A DNA stretch of 64,000 bases from DATFRX01 sp035630615 (GTDB lineage: Bacteria > Actinomycetota > Actinomycetes > Propionibacteriales > Nocardioidaceae): positions 1 through 64,000 of the forward strand of contig DASQKI010000071.1 in the NCBI GenBank assembly GCA_035630615.1, given 5' to 3'. The notes under the pieces were generated by a model. That model ran no database searches. It worked only from the letters and a program-made list of their open reading frames with translations, and was not told where the DNA came from. Shown here in pieces: positions 28,328-37,130 of the stretch. How positions within the stretch are numbered: the first letter of the stretch is position 1; every line of letters starts with the position of its first letter. The position numbers were made by a program, and so were the translations under genes.

Positions 28328-29539
28328 ATGAGTGGATATAGCCCGCAGTCAGGGCCATGGCGAAACCCGCAGGGCCCGGCGCCCTGGCATGCGCCCCCGC
28401 CGCGTCGTCGGCGCGGATGGATCGTGGTCGCGGTCGTGGCGGTCGTCGCACTCGTCGCAGGCGGCAGCTTCGCGGCGATCCAGCTCGCGGGCGGCGACGA
28501 CGACTCGGCAGGGCCGGCAGAGCCCACACCGACCGACGACCCGGCACCGACTGTCGACCCGACGGACCCGTCACCAAATCAGGTAGCGGCGGGTTCCTGG
28601 GACGCGGTGCCGTCAGACGCGGAGGTCAACCAGGTCGCCACCTCGCTCGAGGATGCCGGCTATGCCTGCTATGACACGGTCGGACCCGCCATGCTGACCG
28701 CGGACGAGCCCGTCGTGGTCGACGGCCAGCCCGTGCTGGTACGAAGCTGCTATCTCGATCCGGCCAGCGGTCGGGACCAGGAGCAGACCGTCAGCCTCCA
28801 GGCCGCGCCGGACGGCTCGGTGAATGGTGTTCGCGTGACGGTCAATGCATTCCTCGACAAGGACGACCAGCGGACCAGCCGCTGGTTCGCCGACGCATTG
28901 CGCGGCCTCACGGGCAGCGTTCTCCAGGCGCCGGAGGCCCGCGCCCTCGTCGCCGGGCAGACGCCCGACATCGCCTGGGGGACCGCCGCCCTGGACATCA
29001 ACCCCGCCGGCACCAGCTACCAACTCGACCTGGTCGCCGAAGGATCGGACATCACGACAGTGCCGGCCGCGAGCACGCAGCTCTCGATCCAGGAGGTTCG
29101 AACGCACTACTCCGGCGAGGGGTTCAACTGCCGCGACGGGCATCGGTCGGTCGTGTGTGAGCGATCCGGTCGTGGCTACTCACTCCTCGCCATCGCGGTC
29201 GATCCCTGCTACGGACCGGGGGCGCCCGCGGACTGCCCGGACGGGCACACGGTCCGCAGTCTCACGCTCAACGCGGAGTTCGACTCCGGGATGCCCGAGC
29301 GGGCGTACACGCCCATCTTCGACCACTTGGTGACCGAGGGGCTCCCCTTCGCCTACGGGGACGCATGGTCCTCGGAGGTCGATACGGCGTTCGCCGCGCT
29401 GGACGTCCAAAAGCCGCATCGGGTCGACATCGAGGGCCTCCACGTGGAGTTCCTGCCGGGTGCGACGGTGTCGTTCGCACCCGACTTCGAGCAGTCCTAC
29501 CAAGTTGAGGTTGAAGGCATCTGCGCGTCCGACTGCTGA
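28328..29539 (+). CDS. Membrane-anchored, Cys-rich extracytoplasmic protein of unknown function
   Basis: 403 residues. A short Pro-rich cytoplasmic N-terminus with an Arg cluster (PPRRRRGW), one transmembrane helix at about residues 30-55 (IVVAVVAVVALVAGG), an Asp/Pro/Thr linker, then a globular domain of about 330 residues. That domain has roughly ten cysteines (YACYD, RSCYL, FNCRDG, VVCER, DPCYG, ADCPDG, ICASDC), suggesting disulfides outside the cell. No recognised domain. The ATG at 28328 has GGAG 7 bases upstream and lies below the predicted -10; an earlier in-frame ATG at 28286 lies upstream of that -10. It shares the 11-bp repeat promoter with the two following genes. Confidence 0.75.
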   Translation: MSGYSPQSGPWRNPQGPAPWHAPPPRRRRGWIVVAVVAVVALVAGGSFAAIQLAGGDDDSAGPAEPTPTDDPAPTVDPTDPSPNQVAAGSWDAVPSDAEVNQVATSLEDAGYACYDTVGPAMLTADEPVVVDGQPVLVRSCYLDPASGRDQEQTVSLQAAPDGSVNGVRVTVNAFLDKDDQRTSRWFADALRGLTGSVLQAPEARALVAGQTPDIAWGTAALDINPAGTSYQLDLVAEGSDITTVPAASTQLSIQEVRTHYSGEGFNCRDGHRSVVCERSGRGYSLLAIAVDPCYGPGAPADCPDGHTVRSLTLNAEFDSGMPERAYTPIFDHLVTEGLPFAYGDAWSSEVDTAFAALDVQKPHRVDIEGLHVEFLPGATVSFAPDFEQSYQVEVEGICASDC

Positions 29540-29580
29540 CCACGGCCAGGTGAACGGTGGCACTCAGTGACTCGCGAGGG

Positions 29581-29625
29581 ATGAATCCGATGTGAAACCG
29601 AAATGAAGCTGCGTACGGGTTAAGT
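29581..29625 (+). promoter_or_regulatory. Three 11-bp direct repeats, SARP-type promoter
   Basis: ATGAATC, GTGAAAC and ATGAAGC begin at 29581, 29592 and 29603, exactly 11 bp apart. TTAAGT (29620-29625) is a candidate -10 about 7 bases beyond the last unit. This precedes the frameshifted gene starting at 29666. Confidence 0.75.
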
Positions 29626-29665
29626 CAGCATCACCAGCCAGTCGATGGTGACAAAGGAGCCGGAC

Positions 29666-30234
29666 ATGTCGGTCAACAAGAACAGCGAGATCGAGGGCGG
29701 GCTGTTCGCGCACTACGACGCCGCTCTGGAGGCCAGCCAGCCAGCGCTCAAGCTCGTCGCGGGCACGCCGGCCAAGCAGATGGACGCCCCGATGCGTTCG
29801 CGAGACTGCGGACCTAGCCAGGCGATCGCGGCCGCGGCCGTCGCCGCCGGCACGGTTCGACTGCTCGGTGACGCAGTCGAGACCTACAACCGCCGCGTCG
29901 ACCAGCTCAACGCGACGTGGCGGTCGGCCAAGATCGGCAACTTCGGGGTAGCGCCCATGGACGGTGCCACCGACTCTCGGACTGGGAGGTCCGGCGGTCG
30001 GCTCGTGAGCACGCGGACCAGCTGCTGGACGCCAAGCTCGAGCTGCTCAGCCGGCTGGAGCGGCAGCACGGCGGATTCCGGCGCGAGCTCGACACCGCGA
30101 TCACAGCGGCGACGCAGCGTCTCAGCGAGGGTCCGACAGCAAAGGTGATCGAGGGCCTGGTCGCCGCGGGCGGCCTTCCCGCCGCCCTCTTGCCCGTACT
30201 GCCGACCGACGACGAGCCACTCCGCGCGAGCTAA
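29666..30234 (+). pseudogene. Short member of the large accessory family (N-terminal domain only), frameshifted
   Basis: About 189 residues if one missing base is restored. Residues 1-105 (frame starting 29666) match the family N-terminal helical domain (AIAAAAVAAGTVRLLGDAVETYN), and the continuation lies in the -1 frame from about 29975 (LLDAKLELLSRLERQHGGFR, then AAGGLPAALLPVLP, compare AAGGLPSYVVAAFP in the neighbour). The shift is explained by loss of one C in GACCTCTCG, now GACTCTCG near 29972. The ATG at 29666 has AAGGAGCCGGAC upstream, identical to that of the next gene. No slippery heptamer is present, so a mutation is more likely than programmed frameshifting. The protein would stop where the long paralogues continue. 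Confidence 0.7.
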
Positions 30235-30249
30235 CGGTCGAGCCAGCAT

Positions 30250-30288
30250 CTCGACGCCGGCACAGCGATTCGCTGCGCCGGCGTCGAG
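30250..30288 (+). terminator. Long GC-rich hairpin between two paralogues
   Basis: A 12-bp perfect outer stem (30250-30261 with 30277-30288), one A-C mismatch, a 5-bp inner stem (CAGCG/CGCTG) and a 3-base loop. It begins 15 bases after the stop of the frameshifted gene and has no T-run, as in many actinobacterial terminators. Confidence 0.6.
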
Positions 30289-30321
30289 TCGCGTTGTGGC
30301 TCCACAAGCCGGTTTCACTCC

Positions 30322-30354
30322 ATGAAGGCGCCATGAAGGTTCGCTGAAGCCCGG
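30322..30354 (+). promoter_or_regulatory. Three 11-bp direct repeats, SARP-type promoter
   Basis: ATGAAGG, ATGAAGG and CTGAAGC begin at 30322, 30333 and 30344, exactly 11 bp apart, about 50 bases upstream of the ATG at 30405. The -10 is not obvious. This is the cleanest of the four arrays. Confidence 0.78.
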
Positions 30355-30404
30355 TTCGCGTTCCGTGGTCCTTGACAGCAATCGAGGACCGCAAGGAGCC
30401 GGAC

Positions 30405-33116
30405 ATGTACGTCGACAATGGCGATTTTTTCGACGGCCCGTTCAAGTACTACGAAGCAACGCCAGACTCGATCGAGGCGAGCGCCGTCGAGTTGGACCGG
30501 TCGTACGGCAACGTCGAGGCCTTGTCGTCCGACGTCGACGAGAACCACCGTATGGCGCTGACCGGAGTGTCCGGCACCATCGCCGGTCCATTGGCGCAAG
30601 CGCCCGAACCGCAGCGCCAGAACGCCCGCGACGTGATGGAGGCGTCGGTGGTCGCCGCCGGGTCGGTCCGGATCTTCGGCCACGCGGTCCAGACCTACAA
30701 CGAGGGCATCGACGGACTCAACCAGCGTTGGCGCGAGGCCGTCGACAGCGACTTCGGCGTCGCATCGGCGACCTACCCCGCCGACGCCGACCTTGCGAAG
30801 GTCGCCCAGATCGACGGTGCCCGAGCCGATGCGGTCTTCGACGCCAAGGTCGCGCTGCTCAAGGACCTCAACGCCGAGCGCGAAGTTATGCAGCTCAAGC
30901 TCGACGAACATGCAGACGAGGCGGCGGCGCAGCTGCACGCCGGCCCGACCGACGTGGTCATCCAAAAGATGTTCGCCGCCGGCGGCCTCCCGTCGTACGT
31001 TGTCGCCGCGTTCCCGCATCTGAAGCTCGAAGCCTCGACGCTGCCGCCGGACCTGGCGAACCTAAGCGAATTCCAGATTGAGGACTACCTGTTGGCGCAT
31101 CCGGAGATCGCCGATGCGGTCGTCAACCCCCTCCTCGCCAAGGACGGCCTGACCGACCAGGAGCAGTTGATCGTCGAGGCGCAGGCCCGGCTCGACGCGG
31201 ACGTGCTGAGGGCTGCCATGACCGGGCCGGACGCACTCGAAAGGATCCAGGCCGCGACGGCTCGGCTGAAGTTGATCAACGCCCACGTCGCGAAGACTGG
31301 TGTGCTCAACGACGCCGCACACTCCTACACCGTCGCGTACGTGAACGAGGTCGGTGCGGACAACCTGGCCAAGCTTCCGAGCGTGGTCCAAGCGAACGCG
31401 ACCAGTGTGCATCAGGACCTCGACGCCCTGACGAAGACCTACCTCTCGCCGATCAGCGACGCGATCCTCAATCTCTCGAACGAGCAACTCCAGGACGAGA
31501 CCTCTGGCGAGAACGGCCCGGGTTATGCGACCACATACAAGTACGACTTCAACGGCGACGGCGTCATCGACCAGTACGACCTGCCGAAGGCGGTCCGCGA
31601 GCTGGATGCGGCGGCGAACGACCTGGGGTCGGCGGCGCACTACGACGCCCTCACGGGCTATGCCGACCTGATCTCGTCGTCAACGGTGGAAGGCGGCCTG
31701 AACTACAGCAAGCACCTCACCATCTCGGTGATGCAGGCGCTGCACGAGGCGCATTACTACGGAGGGGCTGTCGAGGGCGACCCGGACGGGCTCAACAGCG
31801 ATGAGCTCCTGGCCCTCGACCAGCATCTCACCGACGTATTCGACGTCACTTCGCGCAACCACGAGGCGATGCACGACCTCATCACCGGCGAGAACATGGG
31901 CGGATTCGACGGTCTAGAGGTTACCGGCGGTACCGACGATCCGAATGACTTCGAGGAGTACGACCCGCGGGACTTCCTCCATCAGGTCTATACAACCGAG
32001 TGGGCCGACAATGGTGCTAACGCTGCCCAGATGATCGACTGGATGGGCGAGGAGCACGCCAGCAACGGAGAGGACAAAGCTCTGGCCGACGACGCCTTCA
32101 GGTCCTGGTTCGACACCATGACAGGTACCGGCGACGGTGCCCCGTCCGGTCACGAGGACGGGCTGTTCCACTATCTGATGGAACAAGCAGACCTCAGCGA
32201 GGGCGCGGGCGAGACATCCTTCGGGCAGATGAACCCGGAGCTGGCGAATTCACTTTCTCAAACCACGGTGAACTACCTCGACTGGCTGTCTGGGGCGTCC
32301 GAAGATCCAAACCCGGACGAGACAGGTGCCGATCGGGCCTCCGACGGAGTCATGGACAACGCTGAGAAGGTGCGTCTGATGATGCTCGGCGCCACCACCG
32401 ACGACTCCGCGCAGATCCTCGGGGTTGGCATCGCGGGCTTCCAGCAGGGCAATGGTCTGAGTGTGGGGACCGACGGCGCCTCGGACGTGGGTGCGGAGAA
32501 CGCCAGGCTGCAGGCCTACTACGACGCGGGGTTGAACAACGAGGCGATGACCCGCACCGATAACGCGCAGGATGCGGCCAACGAGGCTGCTGCACGCAAG
32601 CAGGCCGTCATTGACGTCTTCAGGGGTGCTGCAGGCGGCGTTCCGGTTGGAGACAACCCGCTCATGGACGTCGCGAAGGGCGCATTCTTGGCCGGGGTCG
32701 GCGCCGAGACGAAGGTAGTGCCCGAAGACGTGCTGCTGCTACCGCCTCACGCGGAGACGACCAACCACGACCCGGCCGAGTTCAAGTACGGGTCGACGTA
32801 CGACCTGCTACAGACTCAAGTCGCCAACGGAAAGGTCGACCCCGCCGACCTGCCGCCCGAGCTCGTCGACGGCAACGGCAATCTGCGGGCGATCGAGGAC
32901 ATTGAGGTCGAGCAGCCCGGAGTCGGCGGAGATGACGCGCCGTCGATGGACACCGTCCGTAACCAGATCGAGAAAGTTCTCCTAGCCAGAGGAGTCGACG
33001 CAAGGGCGTACACCACCGACCTGTGGGACACCTTCGATTCCCTCCGGGACCAGTACGCGCTGCACGAGGACGAGATCGCCGACTTCAACGAGCATGGCGA
33101 GCTGCCGCGTAGGTGA
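30405..33116 (+). CDS. Large accessory protein, family member 2 (uncharacterised; T7SS-linked by paralogy)
   Basis: 903 residues, acidic, no signal peptide. The N-terminal 200 residues form the family helical domain (VVAAGSVRIFGHAVQTYNEG..FGVASATYPADAD..AAGGLPSYVVAAFPHL), shared with the genes at 29666, 44906-47744 and 47869. The middle matches the 44906-47744 gene most closely (ATARLKLIN, VGADNL, YLSPISDAILNLSN). An EF-hand-like loop DFNGDGVIDQYDL lies near residue 381. The C-terminal third has a Gly/Ala-rich hydrophobic stretch, then a charged end. The ATG has AAGGAGCCGGAC upstream; an earlier in-frame ATG at 30372 lacks a site. The proposed T7SS link comes only from the paralogues beside EccC/EccD. 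Function unknown. Confidence 0.72.
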   Translation: MYVDNGDFFDGPFKYYEATPDSIEASAVELDRSYGNVEALSSDVDENHRMALTGVSGTIAGPLAQAPEPQRQNARDVMEASVVAAGSVRIFGHAVQTYNEGIDGLNQRWREAVDSDFGVASATYPADADLAKVAQIDGARADAVFDAKVALLKDLNAEREVMQLKLDEHADEAAAQLHAGPTDVVIQKMFAAGGLPSYVVAAFPHLKLEASTLPPDLANLSEFQIEDYLLAHPEIADAVVNPLLAKDGLTDQEQLIVEAQARLDADVLRAAMTGPDALERIQAATARLKLINAHVAKTGVLNDAAHSYTVAYVNEVGADNLAKLPSVVQANATSVHQDLDALTKTYLSPISDAILNLSNEQLQDETSGENGPGYATTYKYDFNGDGVIDQYDLPKAVRELDAAANDLGSAAHYDALTGYADLISSSTVEGGLNYSKHLTISVMQALHEAHYYGGAVEGDPDGLNSDELLALDQHLTDVFDVTSRNHEAMHDLITGENMGGFDGLEVTGGTDDPNDFEEYDPRDFLHQVYTTEWADNGANAAQMIDWMGEEHASNGEDKALADDAFRSWFDTMTGTGDGAPSGHEDGLFHYLMEQADLSEGAGETSFGQMNPELANSLSQTTVNYLDWLSGASEDPNPDETGADRASDGVMDNAEKVRLMMLGATTDDSAQILGVGIAGFQQGNGLSVGTDGASDVGAENARLQAYYDAGLNNEAMTRTDNAQDAANEAAARKQAVIDVFRGAAGGVPVGDNPLMDVAKGAFLAGVGAETKVVPEDVLLLPPHAETTNHDPAEFKYGSTYDLLQTQVANGKVDPADLPPELVDGNGNLRAIEDIEVEQPGVGGDDAPSMDTVRNQIEKVLLARGVDARAYTTDLWDTFDSLRDQYALHEDEIADFNEHGELPRR

Positions 33117-33202
33117 CGGGGCGACCATGTCGCTGACGGCAGGATGATCTCGACAGTCGGCGTGCAAGCCGGGCCGGTGCTCCCGTGGCAGACTCGCCTG
33201 CC

Positions 33203-36004
33203 ATGGGAGATGCCGGTGCCGAGCAGCGGGTCGAGGTTGGTGTGCTCGGCCCGTTCTGGGCAGCTGGCGGCGGTCGAGCGGTGGAGCTGTCGTCGGGTCG
33301 GCTGCGGGTGTTGCTCGCGACCTTGGCGATGTCGGCGGGCCGGCCGGTGCCGGTCGAGCGGTTGGTCGACGCCATCTGGTCCGGGGAGCTTCCAGCCGAT
33401 GCGCGACGAACGATCACCACCTACGTCGCCCGCCTGCGCAACGCGTTCGGTCCGGCCTCGATCGGGCACGATCCCGCCGGCTACGTCCTTCGCGCGGTTC
33501 CCGATGACGTCGACGCGTTGCGGTTCGTCCGGTTGGTCGACCGGGCGGGCCGCGAGCCGATGGTCGAGCGGGAGTTGCTGGTTGAGGCGCTGGGCCTGTG
33601 GCGCGGTGCGGCGTTTCAGGGGCTCGACTCGGCCATGCTCGAGGACACGGAGGCCCGCCGCCTGAACGAGCGGCGGTTGAGCGCGCTCGAACGCCGGATC
33701 GACCTCGACCTTGCCTCGGGAAAAGCGGCCGAGCTGATCGCCGAACTCGATCATCTGACCGCGGAGTATCCGCTGCGGGAGCCCCTGTGGTCGCGCTATC
33801 TGCTCGCTCTTGGGCAAGCGGGCCGGCAAGCCGAAGCCCTGGAACAGTACGAACGCATCCGGGAGCGGATCGCCGACGAACTCGGCGTCGACCCCAGCCC
33901 CGAACTCCAACGTATCCACGCTCAGCTGCTCGAAGGTACGTCGCCAGCCACGCAAGCCGGCGACGAGGCTGGCCCGGCCGTCCCCCGGCAGCTCCCAGCC
34001 GATATCACCGGGTTCGCCGGCCGATCCGCGGCGTTGCAGGCGCTCGACTCGTTGGGGGATCCGAGCGGAAACAGCGGCGGGCCGACGGTCGTCGTCATCC
34101 ACGGAGCAGGGGGAGCGGGAAAGACGACCCTGGCCGTTCACTGGGCGCACCGGGCAACCGGCCTGTTCCCCGACGGCCAGCTCTACCTCAACCTGCGCGG
34201 ATTCGGTCCGGGCGCCCCAATTTCGCCGGCCGCCGCATTGGGGTCGCTGCTGCGCTCGCTCAGCGTATCCGGCGACGAGCTACCGAACGAGTTGGAGGCA
34301 CGAACCAATCTGCTGCGCAGCAAGCTCGCGAACCGTCGCGCGCTGATCGTCCTCGACAATGTGTACGACGCCGAGCAGGTCCGCCCCCTCCTCGTCGGAA
34401 CCGGCAACTCGATGACAATCGTCACCAGCCGCAGCCAGCTGCGCGGACTGGTCGCGCGCGAGGGCGCGCATCGGATCGGCGTCGAACAGCTCGATCCGCC
34501 GGACTCCGTGGCGCTGCTGAAGGCGGCGCTGATGCGATCAGGCGAGGATCCGGACCTGCGCGGTCTCGCCGAGCTGGCCGATCTGTGCGGACATCTGCCG
34601 CTGGCGTTGTCCATCGCCGCCGAGCGGGTCAGCCGCTATCCGGAGGCCGGACTCTCCGAGCTGGTCGGCGAGCTGCGCGCCGAACAGGAGCGCCTCGACG
34701 CACTCGAGATCGGCGACGACGCCGACATCCGCGCCGTGTTCGCTTGGTCCTATCGGGACCTCTCGCCCGAACCGGCGGCCTTGTTCCGGCAGCTCGGCGA
34801 ATTTCCCGGTACAGACATCAGCCTGCAGGCCGCCACCGCGCTGTCTGGACGACCGACGCGTCAGACCCGACGACTGCTCGACCACCTCGTGGGAGTCAGC
34901 CTGGTCCGGCAGCGACAGCGCGATCGCTACGAGCTGCACGACCTGCTTCGCGTCTACGCCGCGGATCTAGGCCGATCGGAGGACACAGAAGCGGATCGGG
35001 GCGCAGCTCTCGACCGGATGTTCGCGTGGTACCTGCATTCGGCGCTCGACGCGCGGATGACGATTCGTCCGGGAGCACGGCCCATCGATGTCGACGTGGA
35101 ACCGAGCGACGTCCGACCCTTGACCTTCGATCGGTTCGAGGACGCGATGGCCTGGCTCGACGCCGAGCGGGAGACCCTGCCGGCAGTCACGGAAGCCGCG
35201 TCGCGACTTGACCGGCCTCGCACGGCATACCTCCTCGTCAGCGCTACTTGGCACTACTTCCAGTGGATTCGGGCTTTCGACGACTTGTTCCGCCTCGGGT
35301 CGCTCGGGATGGCCGCCGCCCGGGCTGGGGACGACGTTCATGCCGAGGCGCACTGCGCCAACCTGCTCGCCATCGTCCACGGCGAACTCATGAACCTGGA
35401 GAAGGCTCGCGAGCTGTTCGAGCAGGCGGTCGACCTCTTCCAACAGGTCGGCGACGGCGCTATCCACGCCACCACGCTGGACAACCTCGGCGTATTAATG
35501 TCACGTCTGGGCCGGCCCGAGGACGCCGTCGACAACTTCGAGCGCTCGATCGCCATGGCCAGCCGCGTCGGCCGACCCGAGGGCGCGAACAGGACGCAGA
35601 ACAACCTCGCGGCCGCCTACATCCAGCTCAGCCGGTTCGAGGACGCGGCGCGACTGGCGACCGCTACCGCCGATGTGTATCGCCGGCGCGGCGACCGGGA
35701 CAACGAAGCAACGGTCCTGGACACCCTCGGCCAGGCGCTCGCGGGCGAGGGAAGACACGCGGAGGCGATCGAGCATCATCGTCGCTCGGTCCAGCTCTTC
35801 GAGGAGGTCGAGGACTCCTGGTTCAAGGGAGTTGCTCTGACCAATCTCGGCCGCTCGCTGCGCGCCGCCGGTCGCCGCGACGAGGCCCGCGTTGTGTGGC
35901 AGGACGCTCTCGACCTCTTCGAGACGCTGGGCAAACCCGACGGCGATGGCTTTGGCCGTGATCAGCTCGTCGTACTGCTCGCGAGCGTCGATCCACAGCA
36001 CTGA
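33203..36004 (+). CDS. AfsR/SARP-family transcriptional activator (SARP-NB-ARC-TPR)
   Basis: 933 residues. N-terminal OmpR-type winged helix (VGVLGPFWA..GRLRVLLATLAMSAGRPVPVERLVDAIW), bacterial transcription-activation domain (BTAD, about 95-245, ending ERIADELGVDPSPELQRIHAQLL), NB-ARC ATPase with P-loop GAGGAGKTTLAVHWAH near 300 and the LIVLDNVYD Walker B, then C-terminal TPRs (ATTLDNLGVLMSRLGRPEDA). ATP-driven activator binding 11-bp-period direct repeats, such as those upstream of three neighbouring genes. ATG at 33203 chosen by comparison with the broken copy downstream; a GTG at 33185 is possible. CAGACT 8 bases upstream may be a -10. No TGAAG array lies before this gene, so it is probably not self-activated through that site. 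Confidence 0.93.
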   Translation: MGDAGAEQRVEVGVLGPFWAAGGGRAVELSSGRLRVLLATLAMSAGRPVPVERLVDAIWSGELPADARRTITTYVARLRNAFGPASIGHDPAGYVLRAVPDDVDALRFVRLVDRAGREPMVERELLVEALGLWRGAAFQGLDSAMLEDTEARRLNERRLSALERRIDLDLASGKAAELIAELDHLTAEYPLREPLWSRYLLALGQAGRQAEALEQYERIRERIADELGVDPSPELQRIHAQLLEGTSPATQAGDEAGPAVPRQLPADITGFAGRSAALQALDSLGDPSGNSGGPTVVVIHGAGGAGKTTLAVHWAHRATGLFPDGQLYLNLRGFGPGAPISPAAALGSLLRSLSVSGDELPNELEARTNLLRSKLANRRALIVLDNVYDAEQVRPLLVGTGNSMTIVTSRSQLRGLVAREGAHRIGVEQLDPPDSVALLKAALMRSGEDPDLRGLAELADLCGHLPLALSIAAERVSRYPEAGLSELVGELRAEQERLDALEIGDDADIRAVFAWSYRDLSPEPAALFRQLGEFPGTDISLQAATALSGRPTRQTRRLLDHLVGVSLVRQRQRDRYELHDLLRVYAADLGRSEDTEADRGAALDRMFAWYLHSALDARMTIRPGARPIDVDVEPSDVRPLTFDRFEDAMAWLDAERETLPAVTEAASRLDRPRTAYLLVSATWHYFQWIRAFDDLFRLGSLGMAAARAGDDVHAEAHCANLLAIVHGELMNLEKARELFEQAVDLFQQVGDGAIHATTLDNLGVLMSRLGRPEDAVDNFERSIAMASRVGRPEGANRTQNNLAAAYIQLSRFEDAARLATATADVYRRRGDRDNEATVLDTLGQALAGEGRHAEAIEHHRRSVQLFEEVEDSWFKGVALTNLGRSLRAAGRRDEARVVWQDALDLFETLGKPDGDGFGRDQLVVLLASVDPQH

Positions 36005-36040
36005 GGTGGCCGCGACGATCCATGGAAGCGGCAGGGTGTG

Positions 36041-36655
36041 CCATGCCAGACTGCGGGGCCATGGGTGGCAGGTTGGGGAAGGGGCGGGTACAGGTCTGCG
36101 TCTTGGGGCAAGTCCGAGTGTCGGTGGACGGCACCCGGGTGGACCTACCGCAGGGACGGCTGCCAGTGCTCCTCGCGACCCTGGCGGTCTCGGCTGGCCG
36201 ACCGGTGTCGTTCGATGTGCTGGCTGAGGCGGCATGGGGGGAGCAGCAACCGGAAGGCGGGGCGGCAGACGATCCCGACCTACATCGCCCGGCTCCGGCG
36301 CCTGATCGGCTCGGATGCGATCACGACCGGCCGGCTACGTTCTTCGGGTCTTGCCGGACGACATCGACGCGCTTCGCTTCGTCCGGCTCCTCGATCGGGC
36401 GGCCGAGGCGGCCGAGGATGAGGCCGCCTTGCTGAGCGAGGCACTCGAGATGTGGGGCGGACCTCCGTTCGACGGGCTCGAGTCCGACTGGCTGGTGGCC
36501 CAACCGCCCGGCTCGAGGAGCGTCGGCTGAGCGCGATCGAACGACTTGCCGATCTCGAGATTGACGCTGGACGGGCCGTTGACGTGGTCGCTGAGCTGCT
36601 AGAGCTCGTCGAGCGACACCGGCTGCGCGAGTCGCTGTGGGCGAGGCTCCTGTCG
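36041..36655 (+). pseudogene. Remnant of a second SARP regulator gene
   Basis: A second copy of the SARP DNA-binding plus BTAD region with at least three frameshifts. Pieces in order: VCVLGQVRVSVDG..VLLATLAVSAGRPVSFDVLAEAAWG (to about 36265), QTIPTYIARLRRLIGSD (36265-36335, second frame), AGYVLRVLPDDIDALRFVRLLDRA (36335-36505, third frame), then RLEERRLSAIERLADLEID to RESLWARLL (to about 36655, second frame again). Everything beyond is replaced by an insertion-sequence fragment. A tandem relic of the intact gene just upstream. Confidence 0.8.
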
Positions 36656-37130
36656 ATATGGGACAGGCGGTTGATCCGGCACCGGACCAAGACCGCGTGC
36701 ACGGTCGAGGACGGCAGTCCCAGCCGGTCGCCGATCTCGACCGGACCCAGCCGGTGCTTCCACCGCAAATGCACGATCTTGCGGACCACCGGGGGCGGAG
36801 TCCGGTTCGGCCGCCGATGCGGCCGCGACGACCGATCCACCATCCCGGCCGGACCCTCCGCCCGGTAGCGGGCGGCCCACTTGGCGGCGGTCTTCCACGA
36901 CACGTCGTACCGCTCGGCGGCCCGAGCCGGCGGCCAGCCACGGTCAACGATCAGACGCGCCAGCCGCAGCCGAGCGCGCGGGGTCAAAGCAGCATTAGCG
37001 TGGGACATGAAGGCCTCCTGGCTGTGAAGCGGTTCTCGACAGCTCCACTCCACAACCGGAGGCCTTCACCCACCTACGACATCAAAACGTGTCATCGCAA
37101 GCTCTCGACCAACCTGCCTGGGCATCACAG
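36655..37130 (-). mobile_element. Truncated IS481-type insertion sequence, transposase 5' part only
   Basis: The minus-strand frame from ATG 37008 reads SHANAALTPRARLRLARLIV, then KTAAKWAARYRAEGPAGMVD, RSSRPHRRPNRTPPPVVRKI and NRLSHIDR, the N-terminal HTH part of IS481-family transposases. About 118 codons remain; the DDE catalytic domain is missing. Homology stops at about 36655, where the broken SARP gene begins. A perfect 10-bp inverted repeat (GAAGGCCTCC at 37009-37018, GGAGGCCTTC at 37058-37067) lies in the leader. The outer end is probably at or near 37130, abutting the truncated lipoprotein gene. Inactive. Confidence 0.8.

Noticed and set aside
29965..29985. Programmed -1 frameshifting in the short family member.
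   Set aside because: No X XXY YYZ heptamer or downstream pseudoknot is visible at the junction, and a single-base deletion explains it. The paralogues need no shift at this position.
28252..30354. The 11-bp repeats as PhoP phosphate boxes.
   Set aside because: PhoP boxes are built on GTTCAC-type units; these units are TGAAG/TGAAA in either orientation without the C following, and a SARP gene lies beside them. Kept as an alternative in the finding, not as the call.
36280..36655. Continuation of the IS481 transposase frame through the broken SARP region (one 257-codon open frame).
   Set aside because: Homology to the transposase ends at about 36655; beyond it the sequence is antisense to SARP coding DNA.
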